Below, in pieces: positions 9,901 through 19,150 of a stretch of DNA of 64,000 nt. The notes beneath the pieces are model-generated. The model was given only the letters and a program-made list of their open reading frames with translations. It had not been told where the DNA came from and made no database searches. The translations under genes and the position numbers were made by a program. The stretch covers positions 124,001 through 188,000 of the forward strand of contig NZ_CP064689.1 in assembly GCF_023100945.1 (NCBI RefSeq), read 5' to 3'. Origin of the DNA: Bradyrhizobium sp. 200 (lineage in GTDB: Bacteria > Pseudomonadota > Alphaproteobacteria > Rhizobiales > Xanthobacteraceae). The first letter of the stretch is position 1. Each line of letters opens with the position of its first letter.

Positions 9901-10857
9901 ATGGCCAAATATCGACACGCCCTGCCGCAGCGCCGCGGTGGTGTTTTCCTCACCGATGGCGGCATGGAAACCACGCTGATCTTCCACGAAGGCGTGGAGC
10001 TGCCGCATTTCGCGGCCTTCGTGCTGCTCGACAGCGCCGAAGGGCGGGAGAAGCTGAAGCAGTATTATGCCGCCTATCTCGCGGTCGCGCGCGAGCATGG
10101 GGTCGGTTTCGTGCTCGACAGCCCGACGTGGCGCGCCAATCCGGATTGGGGCGCAAAGCTTGGCTACGACGCGTCCGCGCTTAAGGCGATCAACGTCCGT
10201 TCGATTGCATTTCTTGAGGAGTTGCGCGCCGGTTGGGAGAAGCCGGGCGCACCCTGCGTCATCAGCGGTGCGATCGGGCCGCGCGGCGATGGCTACAAGG
10301 CAGGCAATATGGAAGCTGAGGAAGCCGAGGCCTATCATCAGGCGCAGATCGCTGCCTTCGTCGAGGGCGGCGCCGACATGGTCACGGCCTATACGCTCAC
10401 CAGTATCAATGAAGCGATCGGTGTCGCGCGGGCGGCGCGGGCGCAGCGGATTCCGGCGGCCATCTCGTTCACCGTGGAGACCAACGGTCGTCTGGTGAAG
10501 GGAGAGACGTTGCGCGAGGCGATCGAGACCGTGGATCGCGAGACCGAGGGTTCGCCCGAATATTTCCTGATCAACTGCGCGCATCCAACGCATTTTGAGG
10601 ATGCGTTGAAGGCGGGCGAAGCCTGGACGGCGCGCATCCATGGCGTGAGGGCGAATGCTTCGACGAAGAGCCACGCCGAACTCGACGAATCAGTAACTTT
10701 GGATTCGGGAGATCCGTCCGATCTCGGGCGGCGTTACCTGAAACTCAGGGGCGCGTTCCCGAAGATGCGTATTCTCGGCGGCTGCTGCGGCACCGACCAC
10801 CGGCACGCTAAGGCGATTTGCGAGGCCTGCGTGCCGCCGCGGGCGCTCAGCGCGTGA
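9901..10857 (+). CDS. Homocysteine S-methyltransferase family protein
   Basis: A 318-residue TIM-barrel enzyme. The family signature LTDGGMETTLIFHEGVELP opens the domain, and the three zinc cysteines are in place: one in INCAHPTHF and the pair Cys295-Cys296 in GGCCGTDHRH. Members transfer a methyl group from S-methylmethionine or betaine to homocysteine. Its length is near that of MmuM (about 310). The ATG at 9901 has GGAG upstream. The divergent TetR gene may control it. I leave the gene symbol blank because the methyl donor is not evident. Confidence 0.9.
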   Translation: MAKYRHALPQRRGGVFLTDGGMETTLIFHEGVELPHFAAFVLLDSAEGREKLKQYYAAYLAVAREHGVGFVLDSPTWRANPDWGAKLGYDASALKAINVRSIAFLEELRAGWEKPGAPCVISGAIGPRGDGYKAGNMEAEEAEAYHQAQIAAFVEGGADMVTAYTLTSINEAIGVARAARAQRIPAAISFTVETNGRLVKGETLREAIETVDRETEGSPEYFLINCAHPTHFEDALKAGEAWTARIHGVRANASTKSHAELDESVTLDSGDPSDLGRRYLKLRGAFPKMRILGGCCGTDHRHAKAICEACVPPRALSA

Positions 10858-10864
10858 CGCAATA

Positions 10865-10894
10865 AAAATGGCCGGGATTGCTCCCGGCCATTTT
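10865..10894. terminator. Bidirectional intrinsic terminator
   Basis: The stem AAAATGGCCGGGA pairs with TCCCGGCCATTTT around a 4 nt loop. It has A/T runs at both ends and lies between two convergent genes, so it can serve both strands. Confidence 0.9.
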
Positions 10895-10912
10895 CACTTG
10901 CGATGACCTGTC

Positions 10913-12904
10913 TTATCGGCGCGGCGGCGCGGTGCCGGGCGGAGGCGGCGGCAGCGAGGCCTGCCCGCCGGTGAGCAGCGGCGTGATGTTGCGGATGGTG
11001 ACGCGCCGGTTGATCGGGCTCGGCCCGTCGACCGCCTCCTTCAGATACTGCTCGCCATAGCCTTGCGAGGTCAGGTTTTCCGCCGGCACGTTGAATTGCT
11101 GCGTCAGCAAGGTGGCTGCGGATTCCGCACGGCGATCCGACAGCGACAGATTGTCGACGTCGTTTCCGACCGCGTCGGTGTGGCCCTCGATCAGGAACAC
11201 CGCGCGCGGATTTTCCTGGATTGCCCGGTTGAGGCCATCCGCGATCGCCTGCAGCTTCGCCGCCTGATCGGGCGGGATTTCCCACGATCCGGTTTCGAAG
11301 TTGATGGTGTTGACGTCGATGCTCGGCATGCGCTGGCGCACGGTCGGGCTGTAACGGATTTCGTCCAGCGAATACCGCCGTTCGATCCGTTCCACCGGCG
11401 GCGCCATCATGGTCTCATAGAGCACCTCCGGCGACGCCTCCTCGGCGTCGACGATGTAACGGTTGTAGGGAATGCGGACCACCGGCGGCGCCAGGGCCAC
11501 ATAGAATCCGCCGCCGCCGCGCGGATCGCGGTAGCTGTTGTCGATGATGATGATCTCCCGGCCGCGCTGGTCGCGGCGGATACGCCGCAGCAACTGGCCG
11601 TCGCGGCCGACCACGTTGATCACCTGCGTGCCGTCAGGCCTGATCACGACGGTGCGGGTCTCGCCACCGACGGTCTGGGTCTGGATGTCACGCGCACCGT
11701 AGCGGAAGCGGTCCACCTCGCTGTGGCGGACATATTGCTGTCCGCCGGGATCGCGAATGATGATCCGGCCGGGTTCGCTGATGATGGTGCGGCCGCCCTG
11801 CTGGGTCTCGCGGCGCTGGCCGCGGAAGTCGTCCAGTCGTCGTGGGCCTACCGGCGCAGCGCCCGGAGCGATTGCCGTCAGCCCCGCCGCAGGCGGAGGC
11901 GGCGGCGGCAGCGGAGCCGTGACCTGAGGCGCCTGCCGGAAGGCCGGCGCGACAGTTGGCGGTGCGTTCTGTGCCCGGCCGGCCGGCGGCGTGGCGTTGA
12001 GCGCACCCGGCACGGCGGTTGGTGCAGTGGGGGCCGCGCCTCCCGGAGCAGTGGGTGCAACGGCGCTCGGCGCGGGGCTCGTTGTCGGTGCAGCAGCCCC
12101 GCCCGGCGCAGCCGGCGGCGGCGCGCCGGGTCGTCCCGGCGGCGTGGTCGGTGCGGTTGTCGGGGCGCCCGCACTTGGAGGCGTCGTCGGTGCACCGGGG
12201 CGCGGCGGTGGCGCCGTCGTCGTACCAGGTGCCGGGGCGGCCGCCGGCGGCGTGGCTGGGGTTGGTGCGGCCGCTGGCGGAGCGGTCGGAGCTGGCGCCG
12301 TGGTGGGTGCCGGCGGCTGCTTGGCGCCAGCCGGTGGAGGCGGCGGCACAGGCGATGGTGTCGCCTTCTGAGATGAAGGCGGCGGCGGTGGCGGAGTCGG
12401 TGCGGCAGGTTGCTTCGGCGCCGCGGGCGCGGCTGCCGGCGGAGGAGGCGGCGGTGTTGGGCGTGCGGGTGCAGCCGCCGGGGGTGGCGGAGGAGGCGTC
12501 GGCGCCTTCGGGGCGGCCGCCGGGGGCGGTGGAGGAGGCGTCGGCGCCTTCGGGGCAGCCGCAGGGGGCGGTGGAGGAGGCGTCGGGCGCGCAGGTGCAG
12601 CCGCCGGAGGCGGCGGGGGTGGCGTTGGACGCGGTGGCGGAGCCGCAGCAGGCGGTGGCGGCGGAGGGGCTGCTGGACGTGGAGGTGCAGCGGCCGGGGG
12701 TGGCGGAGCAGCCGGCGCGGGTGCCTTCGGCGCGGCGGCCGGCGGCGGAGCGCCCTTCGGCGCCTCCTTCTTGGCGCCCGGGGGCCCCTCTTCCTTGGCT
12801 TGCGCCATGACGAGCGGTGCGGTCTGCGCATGCGATGCGGAGGTCGCGAACTGCGTCGCCGTCAAAGCAGTCGTGGCGAGCAGCAGGATGCGAAGGTTTG
12901 TCAT
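10913..12904 (-). CDS. OmpA-family outer membrane protein with long proline/alanine-rich region
   Basis: A 663-residue protein. Residues 1-26 are a signal peptide (MTNLRILLLATTALTATQFA). From about residue 35 to 330 the sequence is almost entirely Pro, Ala and Thr, with repeats of the type PPPPPPAAAPARPT and PPPPPAAAPKAPT. A middle domain (LDDFRGQRRETQQGGRTIIS to about residue 520) resembles the part that precedes the OmpA domain in rhizobial homologues. The C-terminal OmpA domain reads INFETGSWEIPPDQAAKLQA ... FLIEGHTDAVGNDVDNLSLSDRRAESAATLL and should bind peptidoglycan. The long rod probably spans the periplasm. The start at 12904 is fixed by the signal peptide. Confidence 0.9.
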   Translation of the reverse strand: MTNLRILLLATTALTATQFATSASHAQTAPLVMAQAKEEGPPGAKKEAPKGAPPPAAAPKAPAPAAPPPPAAAPPRPAAPPPPPPAAAPPPRPTPPPPPPAAAPARPTPPPPPPAAAPKAPTPPPPPPAAAPKAPTPPPPPPAAAPARPTPPPPPPAAAPAAPKQPAAPTPPPPPPSSQKATPSPVPPPPPAGAKQPPAPTTAPAPTAPPAAAPTPATPPAAAPAPGTTTAPPPRPGAPTTPPSAGAPTTAPTTPPGRPGAPPPAAPGGAAAPTTSPAPSAVAPTAPGGAAPTAPTAVPGALNATPPAGRAQNAPPTVAPAFRQAPQVTAPLPPPPPPAAGLTAIAPGAAPVGPRRLDDFRGQRRETQQGGRTIISEPGRIIIRDPGGQQYVRHSEVDRFRYGARDIQTQTVGGETRTVVIRPDGTQVINVVGRDGQLLRRIRRDQRGREIIIIDNSYRDPRGGGGFYVALAPPVVRIPYNRYIVDAEEASPEVLYETMMAPPVERIERRYSLDEIRYSPTVRQRMPSIDVNTINFETGSWEIPPDQAAKLQAIADGLNRAIQENPRAVFLIEGHTDAVGNDVDNLSLSDRRAESAATLLTQQFNVPAENLTSQGYGEQYLKEAVDGPSPINRRVTIRNITPLLTGGQASLPPPPPGTAPPRR

Positions 12905-13091
12905 GATGTCCTTGGTCCCCAGAGATAGGCCTGACGGCAACGGAACGGGCTCCATTGACATGTCAGTTGGTCGATTGAACGGCTAATCATTAGGCCGGAT
13001 TGTGGCGGCCTACAAATGGTCGGATGGTTTTTATTTCATTGGCACAATGGGTTGCATGCACCATTGTTCATTGCGCGTTCAGGCGGAGCGT

Positions 13092-13322
13092 TCATGCGGT
13101 CCTCGGATCTGTGGCGGGATTGGGAGTGCGGGGACCGTTCGGCCCGCGTATCGGTAACTCATCCGGCATCTTGCCCGGCAACTCCTGCGGTTGTGGTGGT
13201 CGACCGGGTTCACGGAGCGGTGGTGGCACCTCCGGACGAGGATTGCCCGGAGGGTTCTCCCGCGGCGGCTCGGTCGGTTGTCCCGGTGTCGCCGGCGGTA
13301 TCTCCGGCGGTTCGATCGGCAT
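13092..13322 (-). CDS. Small proline-rich protein of unknown function
   Basis: A 76-residue product read from the ATG at 13322, which has an AGGAG ribosome site 5 nt upstream. About 40% of residues are proline (MPIEPPEIPPATPGQPTEPP onward) with Glu and Arg between; there is no signal peptide. The frame is open further upstream to 13382, but the ribosome site favours the shorter form. Small proline-rich proteins of this sort occur in Bradyrhizobium; their role is unknown to me. Confidence 0.6.
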   Translation of the reverse strand: MPIEPPEIPPATPGQPTEPPRENPPGNPRPEVPPPLREPGRPPQPQELPGKMPDELPIRGPNGPRTPNPATDPRTA

Positions 13323-13412
13323 CGCGTCTCCTGAAGTTTCAACTCCGGGTGCGACAACGGCGATGACGGCACGAGGTTCCAACGCGATCCAAAAATGGAA
13401 CCGGCAGGACGG

Positions 13413-13799
13413 CTAAGCCGGCGCGTGGCAGACGGCTTCGATGTTGTGGCCGTCGGGATCGAGCACAAAGGCGCCGTAATAGTTCGGGTGGTAATGTGCG
13501 CGAATTCCCGGCGCGCCGTTGTCGCGCCCGCCGGCGGCCATGGCGGCCTGATAGAACGCGTCCACCGTGGCGCGGTCCTTGGCCACAATCGCGACATGCA
13601 ACGGCTTGTCCAGCCCGCCTTCGCCGCCGATCCAGAAATCGGGCTTTCCATCGGCGCCGAAACCTGCTGCGGGATCGTGGCCATGTTGCTCCTGCGTGAC
13701 TTCCATCACGAGGGTGTAGTCGAGCGGCGCCAGGGCTTTCAGATAGAAGGCCTTGGAACGCTCATAATCCGAAACCGGAAATCCGATGTGGTCGATCAT
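13413..13799 (-). CDS. VOC (glyoxalase/dioxygenase fold) family protein
   Basis: A 128-residue single-domain protein starting MIDHIGFPVSDYERSKAFYL, the usual opening of the vicinal oxygen chelate fold. A C-terminal half with HYHPNYYGAFVLDPDGHNIEAVCH carries the second metal-ligand strand. The ATG at 13799 has AGGAGAG upstream. The reaction cannot be assigned; many such proteins bind a metal and a small molecule. Confidence 0.9.
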   Translation of the reverse strand: MIDHIGFPVSDYERSKAFYLKALAPLDYTLVMEVTQEQHGHDPAAGFGADGKPDFWIGGEGGLDKPLHVAIVAKDRATVDAFYQAAMAAGGRDNGAPGIRAHYHPNYYGAFVLDPDGHNIEAVCHAPA

Positions 13800-13830
13800 C
13801 AAGCTCTCCTGCGGTTTGAGGAGGGGAGAT

Positions 13831-14670
13831 TCAGCCTCGCGCCAGCAGCGTGTTGCTGCGGGTCTTGCCGGTCTCGATATAGCCCCGCGCGCGCATGTCG
13901 GCGAGACAGTCCTCCAGCCACTCGTCCTTTGACAGATGCTCGATCACGATCGCGCGGGGCCACAATGCCTGCGGCGCCTCGGCGAAAAAGCCGGTCAACA
14001 CGCGATCCTCAAAACCTTCGACGTCGATCTTGAGCGCGTCGACATGCGAGACACCGGCCTCTTCGAGGATGCGCTGCAGCCGCAGCGACGGCACCTTGAT
14101 CGCCTTGTTGATTGCCTTGGCGGAGGCCTCGCCCGACACGATGTGGCTGGCGCCGAGATTGTCGCCGTCGGTTTCGATCAAGAGTTCGCCATCGGCGGGG
14201 CCGGCGGCAGCCGCGACCAGTCGCACCTGGGTGGAGCCGGAGGCGGCGTTGTTGAAGGCGAGCCGCGCATGGGTCACCGGATGCGGCTCGATCGCAATCA
14301 CCTTGCCGCCCGCGCCGACATGGCGCGCCAGCGCCAGCGCGTAGGTCCCGACATTGGCGCCGACATCGACGAATACGCCGCCCACCGGAACATGCGCGCG
14401 CAAAAAATCCAGCTCCTCGATGTTGTAGGCGGGATTGAACAGCGCGCCGCGCTCGGTGGCGCTGGCCTGATGGTAGAAGCGGAACGAGGCGCCCTGGTAT
14501 TGCACGTCGACGGGACCCGCGCGCAGCAGGTTCACCAGCCGCGACAGCATCGGCCGGAACGCGCCGCGCTTCAGCCGCGAGCGGTGGGCCAGCGAAATGA
14601 TCGCGGCCTGTGCGGCATTCGGGGCAAATGCGCCGAACGGCGCGGGCGCAGGATCGTTGTCGGGCGTCAA
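13831..14670 (-). CDS. FkbM family SAM-dependent methyltransferase
   Basis: About 279 residues if read from the TTG at 14670, which has GAGGA six nt upstream; an open frame continues to 14781. The SAM-binding motif VFVDVGANVGTYALALARH and the following IAIEPHPVTHARL mark the FkbM fold. KIDVEGFEDRVLTGFF is the typical third motif. Such enzymes O-methylate sugars or polyketides; in rhizobia many act on surface polysaccharide. It lies next to no polysaccharide cluster. The start is uncertain. Confidence 0.85.
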   Translation of the reverse strand: MTPDNDPAPAPFGAFAPNAAQAAIISLAHRSRLKRGAFRPMLSRLVNLLRAGPVDVQYQGASFRFYHQASATERGALFNPAYNIEELDFLRAHVPVGGVFVDVGANVGTYALALARHVGAGGKVIAIEPHPVTHARLAFNNAASGSTQVRLVAAAAGPADGELLIETDGDNLGASHIVSGEASAKAINKAIKVPSLRLQRILEEAGVSHVDALKIDVEGFEDRVLTGFFAEAPQALWPRAIVIEHLSKDEWLEDCLADMRARGYIETGKTRSNTLLARG

Positions 14671-14960
14671 ACGTGTGTCCTCGGTGAAGCGGCGGCATGC
14701 ATAGCCGGTTTTGCGGCCGTGAAACAGGCTCAATTGTTGTTGTGTCCGACCGGCTCCTCGCACGCCGCGAAGGCGGGACATCCGGTACGCTGCGGCTTAC
14801 CCACGTCATTGCGACCCGTTGGCTCGCAATGACAGCTAGATGCAGTTTCGTATTCTCGCGACTTCTCGCGGCGCATTGCGCCCGAGGTTGCATGAGCTTT
14901 GCCTCTCTCCCGGAACCGAAGGCGCAAGAATGAGATCGTGCTGGACGGTTCCGCGGCTGG
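14671..14960. other. Intergenic region with repeat fragments
   Basis: It holds pieces of two palindromic families: CGCGAAGGCGGGACATCCGGTACGC at about 14768 (compare 54719 and 62265) and CGTCATTGCGACCCG...GGCTCGCAATGACA at 14797-14835 (compare 3678). I see no gene. Confidence 0.5.
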
Positions 14961-15890
14961 TTATGCCGGAAGCACCAGAAACCCCGCGCGCGGGAAATGC
15001 ACCACGACCTCGCCGGCGCGCGGATCATTCCTTCGAATCGCGATGTGCTGGGAAGAGAGCGCGACGATTTCACCGCGTACGCCGATCTTGCCGTAGTCGT
15101 CGGGCATGACCTCGACCTGATCGCCGGGCTTGCGGCCGTTGGGGTCACGGGGATCGGCGAGCGCGGCGGTCTGTGGAGATGCGCGGGTCGCGATCTCCAA
15201 CGCAGCCGCTGTCGACATTTCGGTCGACGTGGCGTGCCCGACCGCGCGCATCCGCGCTTCCCATGCTGTCGTGGCCGGAAATTCGGCCAGCATTCGGTCG
15301 AGGTCGGGAAGGTGGGCGCGAATGTACCAGACGTTCATGTAGGCGTTGATGTCGCACAGGCTTGCGCGGTCGCCGCACATCCAGCGTCTGTTGTCGGCGA
15401 GTTGTGCTTCGATCCATTGGACGTTGGCGCGAAACTGGTCGCGCATTTGCGGGATCGCGGCCGTCATCGCGGCGATATCGAATTTGGCACCACGCAGCTT
15501 TTCGCGGTCGGCGATGAACTCCTGCGGGACCTTGTTCGCCAGTGTGCCGAAAATCAGGTTCACGGTGCCTTGAAAGAATGCCTTGTCGGTCCACATCGCC
15601 GTGGCGGAGGCAAGACCCCGGTACCCGTCAGGAAAGAGTGTCGGCTCCGGGAAGCGCCGTTCCAGTTCGCGTATGATGCACTGGGTGTCGCAATAGATAT
15701 CGGCGCCGATCTGCATCACCGGGGTGCGCCGGTAGCCGCCGGTCAACGGCATCAGGTCCGGCCGCGGCATGATTCGCGAAATCAGTACCGACGTCCAGGC
15801 AATGTTCTTCAGACCAAAGATCAGCCGAACTTTTTCCGAGAACGGTGATTGCGGAAAGTGATGCAGGATAATGGGATGTTGGGCAGCCAT
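14961..15890 (-). CDS. Glutathione S-transferase family protein
   Basis: A 309-residue protein. The N-terminal thioredoxin-like domain (residues 5-80) reads IILHHFPQSPFSEKVRLIFGLKNI, with the serine active-site region and the cis-proline motif RRTPVMQIG. The helical C-terminal domain includes WIEAQLADNRRWMCGDRASLCDINAYM. An extra tail of about 70 residues (KPGDQVEVMPDDYGKIGVRG...) forms a small beta-rich domain found in some rhizobial GSTs. The ATG at 15890 is chosen since the GST fold starts within seven residues. The substrate is unknown. Confidence 0.88.
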   Translation of the reverse strand: MAAQHPIILHHFPQSPFSEKVRLIFGLKNIAWTSVLISRIMPRPDLMPLTGGYRRTPVMQIGADIYCDTQCIIRELERRFPEPTLFPDGYRGLASATAMWTDKAFFQGTVNLIFGTLANKVPQEFIADREKLRGAKFDIAAMTAAIPQMRDQFRANVQWIEAQLADNRRWMCGDRASLCDINAYMNVWYIRAHLPDLDRMLAEFPATTAWEARMRAVGHATSTEMSTAAALEIATRASPQTAALADPRDPNGRKPGDQVEVMPDDYGKIGVRGEIVALSSQHIAIRRNDPRAGEVVVHFPRAGFLVLPA

Positions 15891-15972
15891 TTGCTTTTCT
15901 TCTTGCTCATTCCCGGACTGTCCGGGATCTCGCAAGCTTACCGCGGATGCAGCTCCTCTAGCTATCGTGGCG

Positions 15973-18117
15973 TCAGGATGATGCGGCCGTCGGCGTTTGC
16001 TTGAATTTCCGGCGGCCTGCCCGGTGCAGCACAAGGGAGAGTTGCTCGATCGAATAGGGCTTTTGCAGCAGCTCGAAGCCGTAGCTGCCGTGCTCCGACA
16101 GCACGTGGCTGTAGCCGCTGGTCAGCACGACCGGCAGGTCGGGATAGCGGCGGCGGATTTCCTGGGCAAGCTCGATGCCGGTCATCCCGGGCATCACGAC
16201 GTCGGTGAACACGGCGTCGATGCGGTCGGCGCCATCAGCCAGCTCTTCAAGGGCATGCGCGGCGTTGCCGACGAGCTTGGCGGCGTAGCCGAGTTCGGTC
16301 AGCGCGTCGGCCGTGAATCGTCCGACTTCGGCATTGTCCTCGACCACCAGCACCGATATCCCGCTTCCGCTGATCGCCGGGGAATCTGCTGCCGACACCT
16401 GTCGCGATTTCCCGCTGCCGGCAGTACGCGGCAGATACAGCGTGAAAATACTGCCCTTGCCTACTTCGCTGGCGACGGCCACTTCGCCGCCGGATTGCTT
16501 GGCGAAACCGAACACCTGCGACAGGCCAAGCCCGGTGCCATGGCCGGCCTGTTTGGTCGTAAAGAAGGGTTCGAAAATACGTTCGAACTGATCCGGTGGA
16601 ATGCCGCTGCCGGTATCGGCGACGGATAAGGCAACATAGCCATACGGATTCTGCGACAAGGGCGCGGCGTTGGGCAGGCTGGCCGCCATTCCCACCGCAA
16701 TCGTCAGCCGTCCACGGTCCTCGATGGCGTCCCGCGCGTTCACGGCCATGTTGATGATGGCGGTTTCGAACTGGCCGGCGTCGGCGTTGACGAAGCACGG
16801 TTCTTCCGGGCCGAGGATGACGATCTCGATGCGCGAACCGACCAGCGTGCCGATCATTTCGCTCAGGGTATGCACGCTGCGCCCGACGTCGAACACCTCC
16901 GGCTTCAACGTCTGCCGCCGCGCGAAGGCCAGCAATTGTCCGGTCAGCTTGGCGGCGCGAGTCACCGTATCCGAGATCGCCTCGATGTAGCGCAGCCGCC
17001 GCGGCTCCGGCAGATCGGGCCGCCGCAACAGGTCCACGGAAGCGCGGATCACCGTGAGCAGGTTGTTGAAGTCGTGCGCGACGCCGCCGGTGAGCTGGCC
17101 CAGCGCCTCCAGCCGCTGGCCGTGCTTGAGCGCTTCCTCGGCCGCCTGCCGCTTATCGGCCTCGAAATAAAGATGGCGCGTCCGGCGCAAGGCCAGCCCC
17201 AGCAGGGCAAACAGCAGCGCGGTGGCTGGCGCGCCGAATACCAGGTGCTGGCTCATGGTGGACAGCCAGCGCGCCCGGATCGCGGAGGTCTCAAGGCCGG
17301 CGCCGACATAGATCGGGTATTCGGCGAGCCGCCGATATCCGAGGCGGCGTTCGACGCCGTCGGTCGGCGACGTTACGGTGACGAGGCCGGCCGTTGGACT
17401 GGCTGCGATTATCTTCCCGATCGGACCTTGGGGGTCGAGGCGGATGTCGCGGTCGACAGCGGGGAAACGCGCCAGCACGGTGCCGTCCGTCCGTCCGAGC
17501 GCGAAATAGCTGCCGGGCTCGCGGCCGATTCGGGCGTAGTAATTCTCGAAATATTCCGGGAACACCGATGCCTGGAGCACGCCGGCGAAGCTGCCGTCCT
17601 CGCTCGGGCGCCGTCTGCTGACGCCGAAGAACGCTGCGCCCTGATAGGGCGGCCGCGGCTTCAGCGCTTCACCGATATAGGTTCCGATATCGCTCGCCGC
17701 GTGGGCCCTGAAATAATCCCGGTCGGAAAAATCGATCTCGGGCGCCGGGACGACCAGGCTGTTGACGAGGGCGCGGCCCCTGGCATCGAAAATCCAGGCC
17801 GACTTCACCTGCGGCAGCGAAGCGACCAGTTGTTTCAGCCGCAGATGCAGCAATTGCTCGCGCGCAACGATGTCGGCATCGGGAGCGTCGCGGATGATCT
17901 CGGCCATCTCCGACAGGCTGCGGTCGATGGTCTCGAATACTTTCAGCGCATGCTCGTGCGCGACGTCCAGCGCGCGTTCGATCTCGCGGTCGGCGGATTC
18001 GCGGATCGAAACCCAGGAGACGGCGGATGCAAAGACGAACAGCGCCAACGGAAGGGCCAGCGAGGCGACCATCATCCATTGCAGCAGTCTCAGCGAATTA
18101 CGTTGCTCGATCCGCAC
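15973..18117 (-). CDS. Hybrid sensor histidine kinase/response regulator
   Basis: A 714-residue membrane protein. A first helix at residues 16-38 leads into a periplasmic dCache/PDC-like sensor (about 40-288; YFRAHAASDIGTYIGEAL is typical). A second helix sits at 293-310. The HisKA box QLTGGVAHDFNNLL carries the phosphoacceptor His348; the HATPase domain shows VNARDAI, DTGSGI and GTGLGLSQVFGF. A C-terminal receiver has VLVVEDN and the phosphorylated Asp639 in FTDVVMPG. No separate partner regulator is adjacent, so output may go through a distant protein. Confidence 0.95.
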   Translation of the reverse strand: MRIEQRNSLRLLQWMMVASLALPLALFVFASAVSWVSIRESADREIERALDVAHEHALKVFETIDRSLSEMAEIIRDAPDADIVAREQLLHLRLKQLVASLPQVKSAWIFDARGRALVNSLVVPAPEIDFSDRDYFRAHAASDIGTYIGEALKPRPPYQGAAFFGVSRRRPSEDGSFAGVLQASVFPEYFENYYARIGREPGSYFALGRTDGTVLARFPAVDRDIRLDPQGPIGKIIAASPTAGLVTVTSPTDGVERRLGYRRLAEYPIYVGAGLETSAIRARWLSTMSQHLVFGAPATALLFALLGLALRRTRHLYFEADKRQAAEEALKHGQRLEALGQLTGGVAHDFNNLLTVIRASVDLLRRPDLPEPRRLRYIEAISDTVTRAAKLTGQLLAFARRQTLKPEVFDVGRSVHTLSEMIGTLVGSRIEIVILGPEEPCFVNADAGQFETAIINMAVNARDAIEDRGRLTIAVGMAASLPNAAPLSQNPYGYVALSVADTGSGIPPDQFERIFEPFFTTKQAGHGTGLGLSQVFGFAKQSGGEVAVASEVGKGSIFTLYLPRTAGSGKSRQVSAADSPAISGSGISVLVVEDNAEVGRFTADALTELGYAAKLVGNAAHALEELADGADRIDAVFTDVVMPGMTGIELAQEIRRRYPDLPVVLTSGYSHVLSEHGSYGFELLQKPYSIEQLSLVLHRAGRRKFKQTPTAASS

Positions 18118-18248
18118 GGGCGCTCCGGCTCCGCGTCGAGCTTAACGCAATCTTTCGTTGAGAACAAAGTTGGGCGGAGAAGGGAACTTTAGCGGGGCCG
18201 TCAATGCGGACCGATCGTAATCGATTCAAATTGGCCGCTCGTAGTCCC

Positions 18249-18329
18249 GTAGCCCGGATGGAGCGCAGCGTAATCCGGGGTTCTCGCAGTTGACCTGTCC
18301 CGGATTACGCTGCGCTCCATCCGGGCTAC
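18249..18329. repeat. GTAGCCCGGATGGAGCG palindromic repeat, copy 1
   Basis: Left arm GTAGCCCGGATGGAGCGCAG and right arm CTGCGCTCCATCCGGGCTAC form a near-perfect inverted repeat. Copies 2 and 3 are at 26144-26264 and 36331-36416. Confidence 0.9.
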
Positions 18330-18340
18330 GGCATCTCGGC

Positions 18341-19126
18341 CTAGATCTGCCGCTCGACCATTTTCAGTTTCAACTCGGCGATCGCTTCGGACGGGTTGAG
18401 GCCCTTCGGGCAGGCCTTGGCGCAGTTCATGATGGTGTGGCAGCGGTAGAGGCGGAACGGGTCTTCGAGGTTGTCGAGCCGTTCGCCGGTGGCTTCATCG
18501 CGGGAATCCTTCACCCAGCGCGTCGCCTGCAGGAGCGCGGCGGGTCCGAGGAAGCGGTCGCTGTTCCACCAATAGCTTGGGCAGGAGGTCGAGCAGCAGG
18601 CGCACAGAATGCACTCGTAGAGGCCGTCGAGCTTTTCGCGGTCCTCATGGCTCTGCTTCCACTCCTTCTGCGGTGTCGGCGTGGTGGTCTTCAGCCACGG
18701 CTCGATCGAGGCATATTGGGCGTAGAAGTTGGTCAGGTCGGGGACCAAGTCCTTCACGACGGGCTGGTGCGGCAGCGGGTTGACCTTGACCGCGCCGCCT
18801 GAGGCCACGTCGTGCATCGACTTGGTGCAGGCCAGCGTGTTCTGGCCGTCGATATTCATCGCACAGGAGCCGCAGACGCCTTCGCGGCAGGAGCGGCGGA
18901 AGGTCAGCGTCGGGTCGATGTGGTTCTTGATCCAGATCAGGCCGTCCAGCACCATTGGCCCGCATTCATTGACGTCGACGTGATAGGTGTCGACGCTCGG
19001 GTTCTTGCCGTCGTCCGGGTTCCAGCGATAGACCCGGAACTCGCGCGTCTCGGTCGCGCCCGCCGGCTTCGGCCAGGTCTTGCCGCCGGCGATCCTTGAA
19101 TTTTTCGGAAGCGCGAATTCAACCAT
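18341..19126 (-). CDS. sdhB: Succinate dehydrogenase iron-sulfur subunit
   Basis: 261 residues. The [2Fe-2S] cysteines lie at residues 80, 85, 88 and 100 ([16 protein letters not shown]). The [4Fe-4S] and [3Fe-4S] sites are in [16 protein letters not shown] and [17 protein letters not shown]. SdhB carries electrons from the flavoprotein to ubiquinone at the inner membrane face. It is the last gene of sdhCDAB and starts 24 bp after sdhA. Confidence 0.98.
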   Translation of the reverse strand: MVEFALPKNSRIAGGKTWPKPAGATETREFRVYRWNPDDGKNPSVDTYHVDVNECGPMVLDGLIWIKNHIDPTLTFRRSCREGVCGSCAMNIDGQNTLACTKSMHDVASGGAVKVNPLPHQPVVKDLVPDLTNFYAQYASIEPWLKTTTPTPQKEWKQSHEDREKLDGLYECILCACCSTSCPSYWWNSDRFLGPAALLQATRWVKDSRDEATGERLDNLEDPFRLYRCHTIMNCAKACPKGLNPSEAIAELKLKMVERQI

Positions 19127-19150
19127 GCTTGCAAGCCTTCGCTGTCGTCA

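Noticed and set aside
11063..12928. Long plus-strand open frames opposite the OmpA gene, including a very Arg/Trp/Ser-rich one
   Set aside because: They arise from the antisense of the proline-rich repeats (CCG/GGC runs) and have no initiation site or domain.
16870..18192. A 440-codon plus-strand frame opposite the histidine kinase
   Set aside because: The opposite strand encodes all kinase and receiver motifs; this frame shows only shadow composition.
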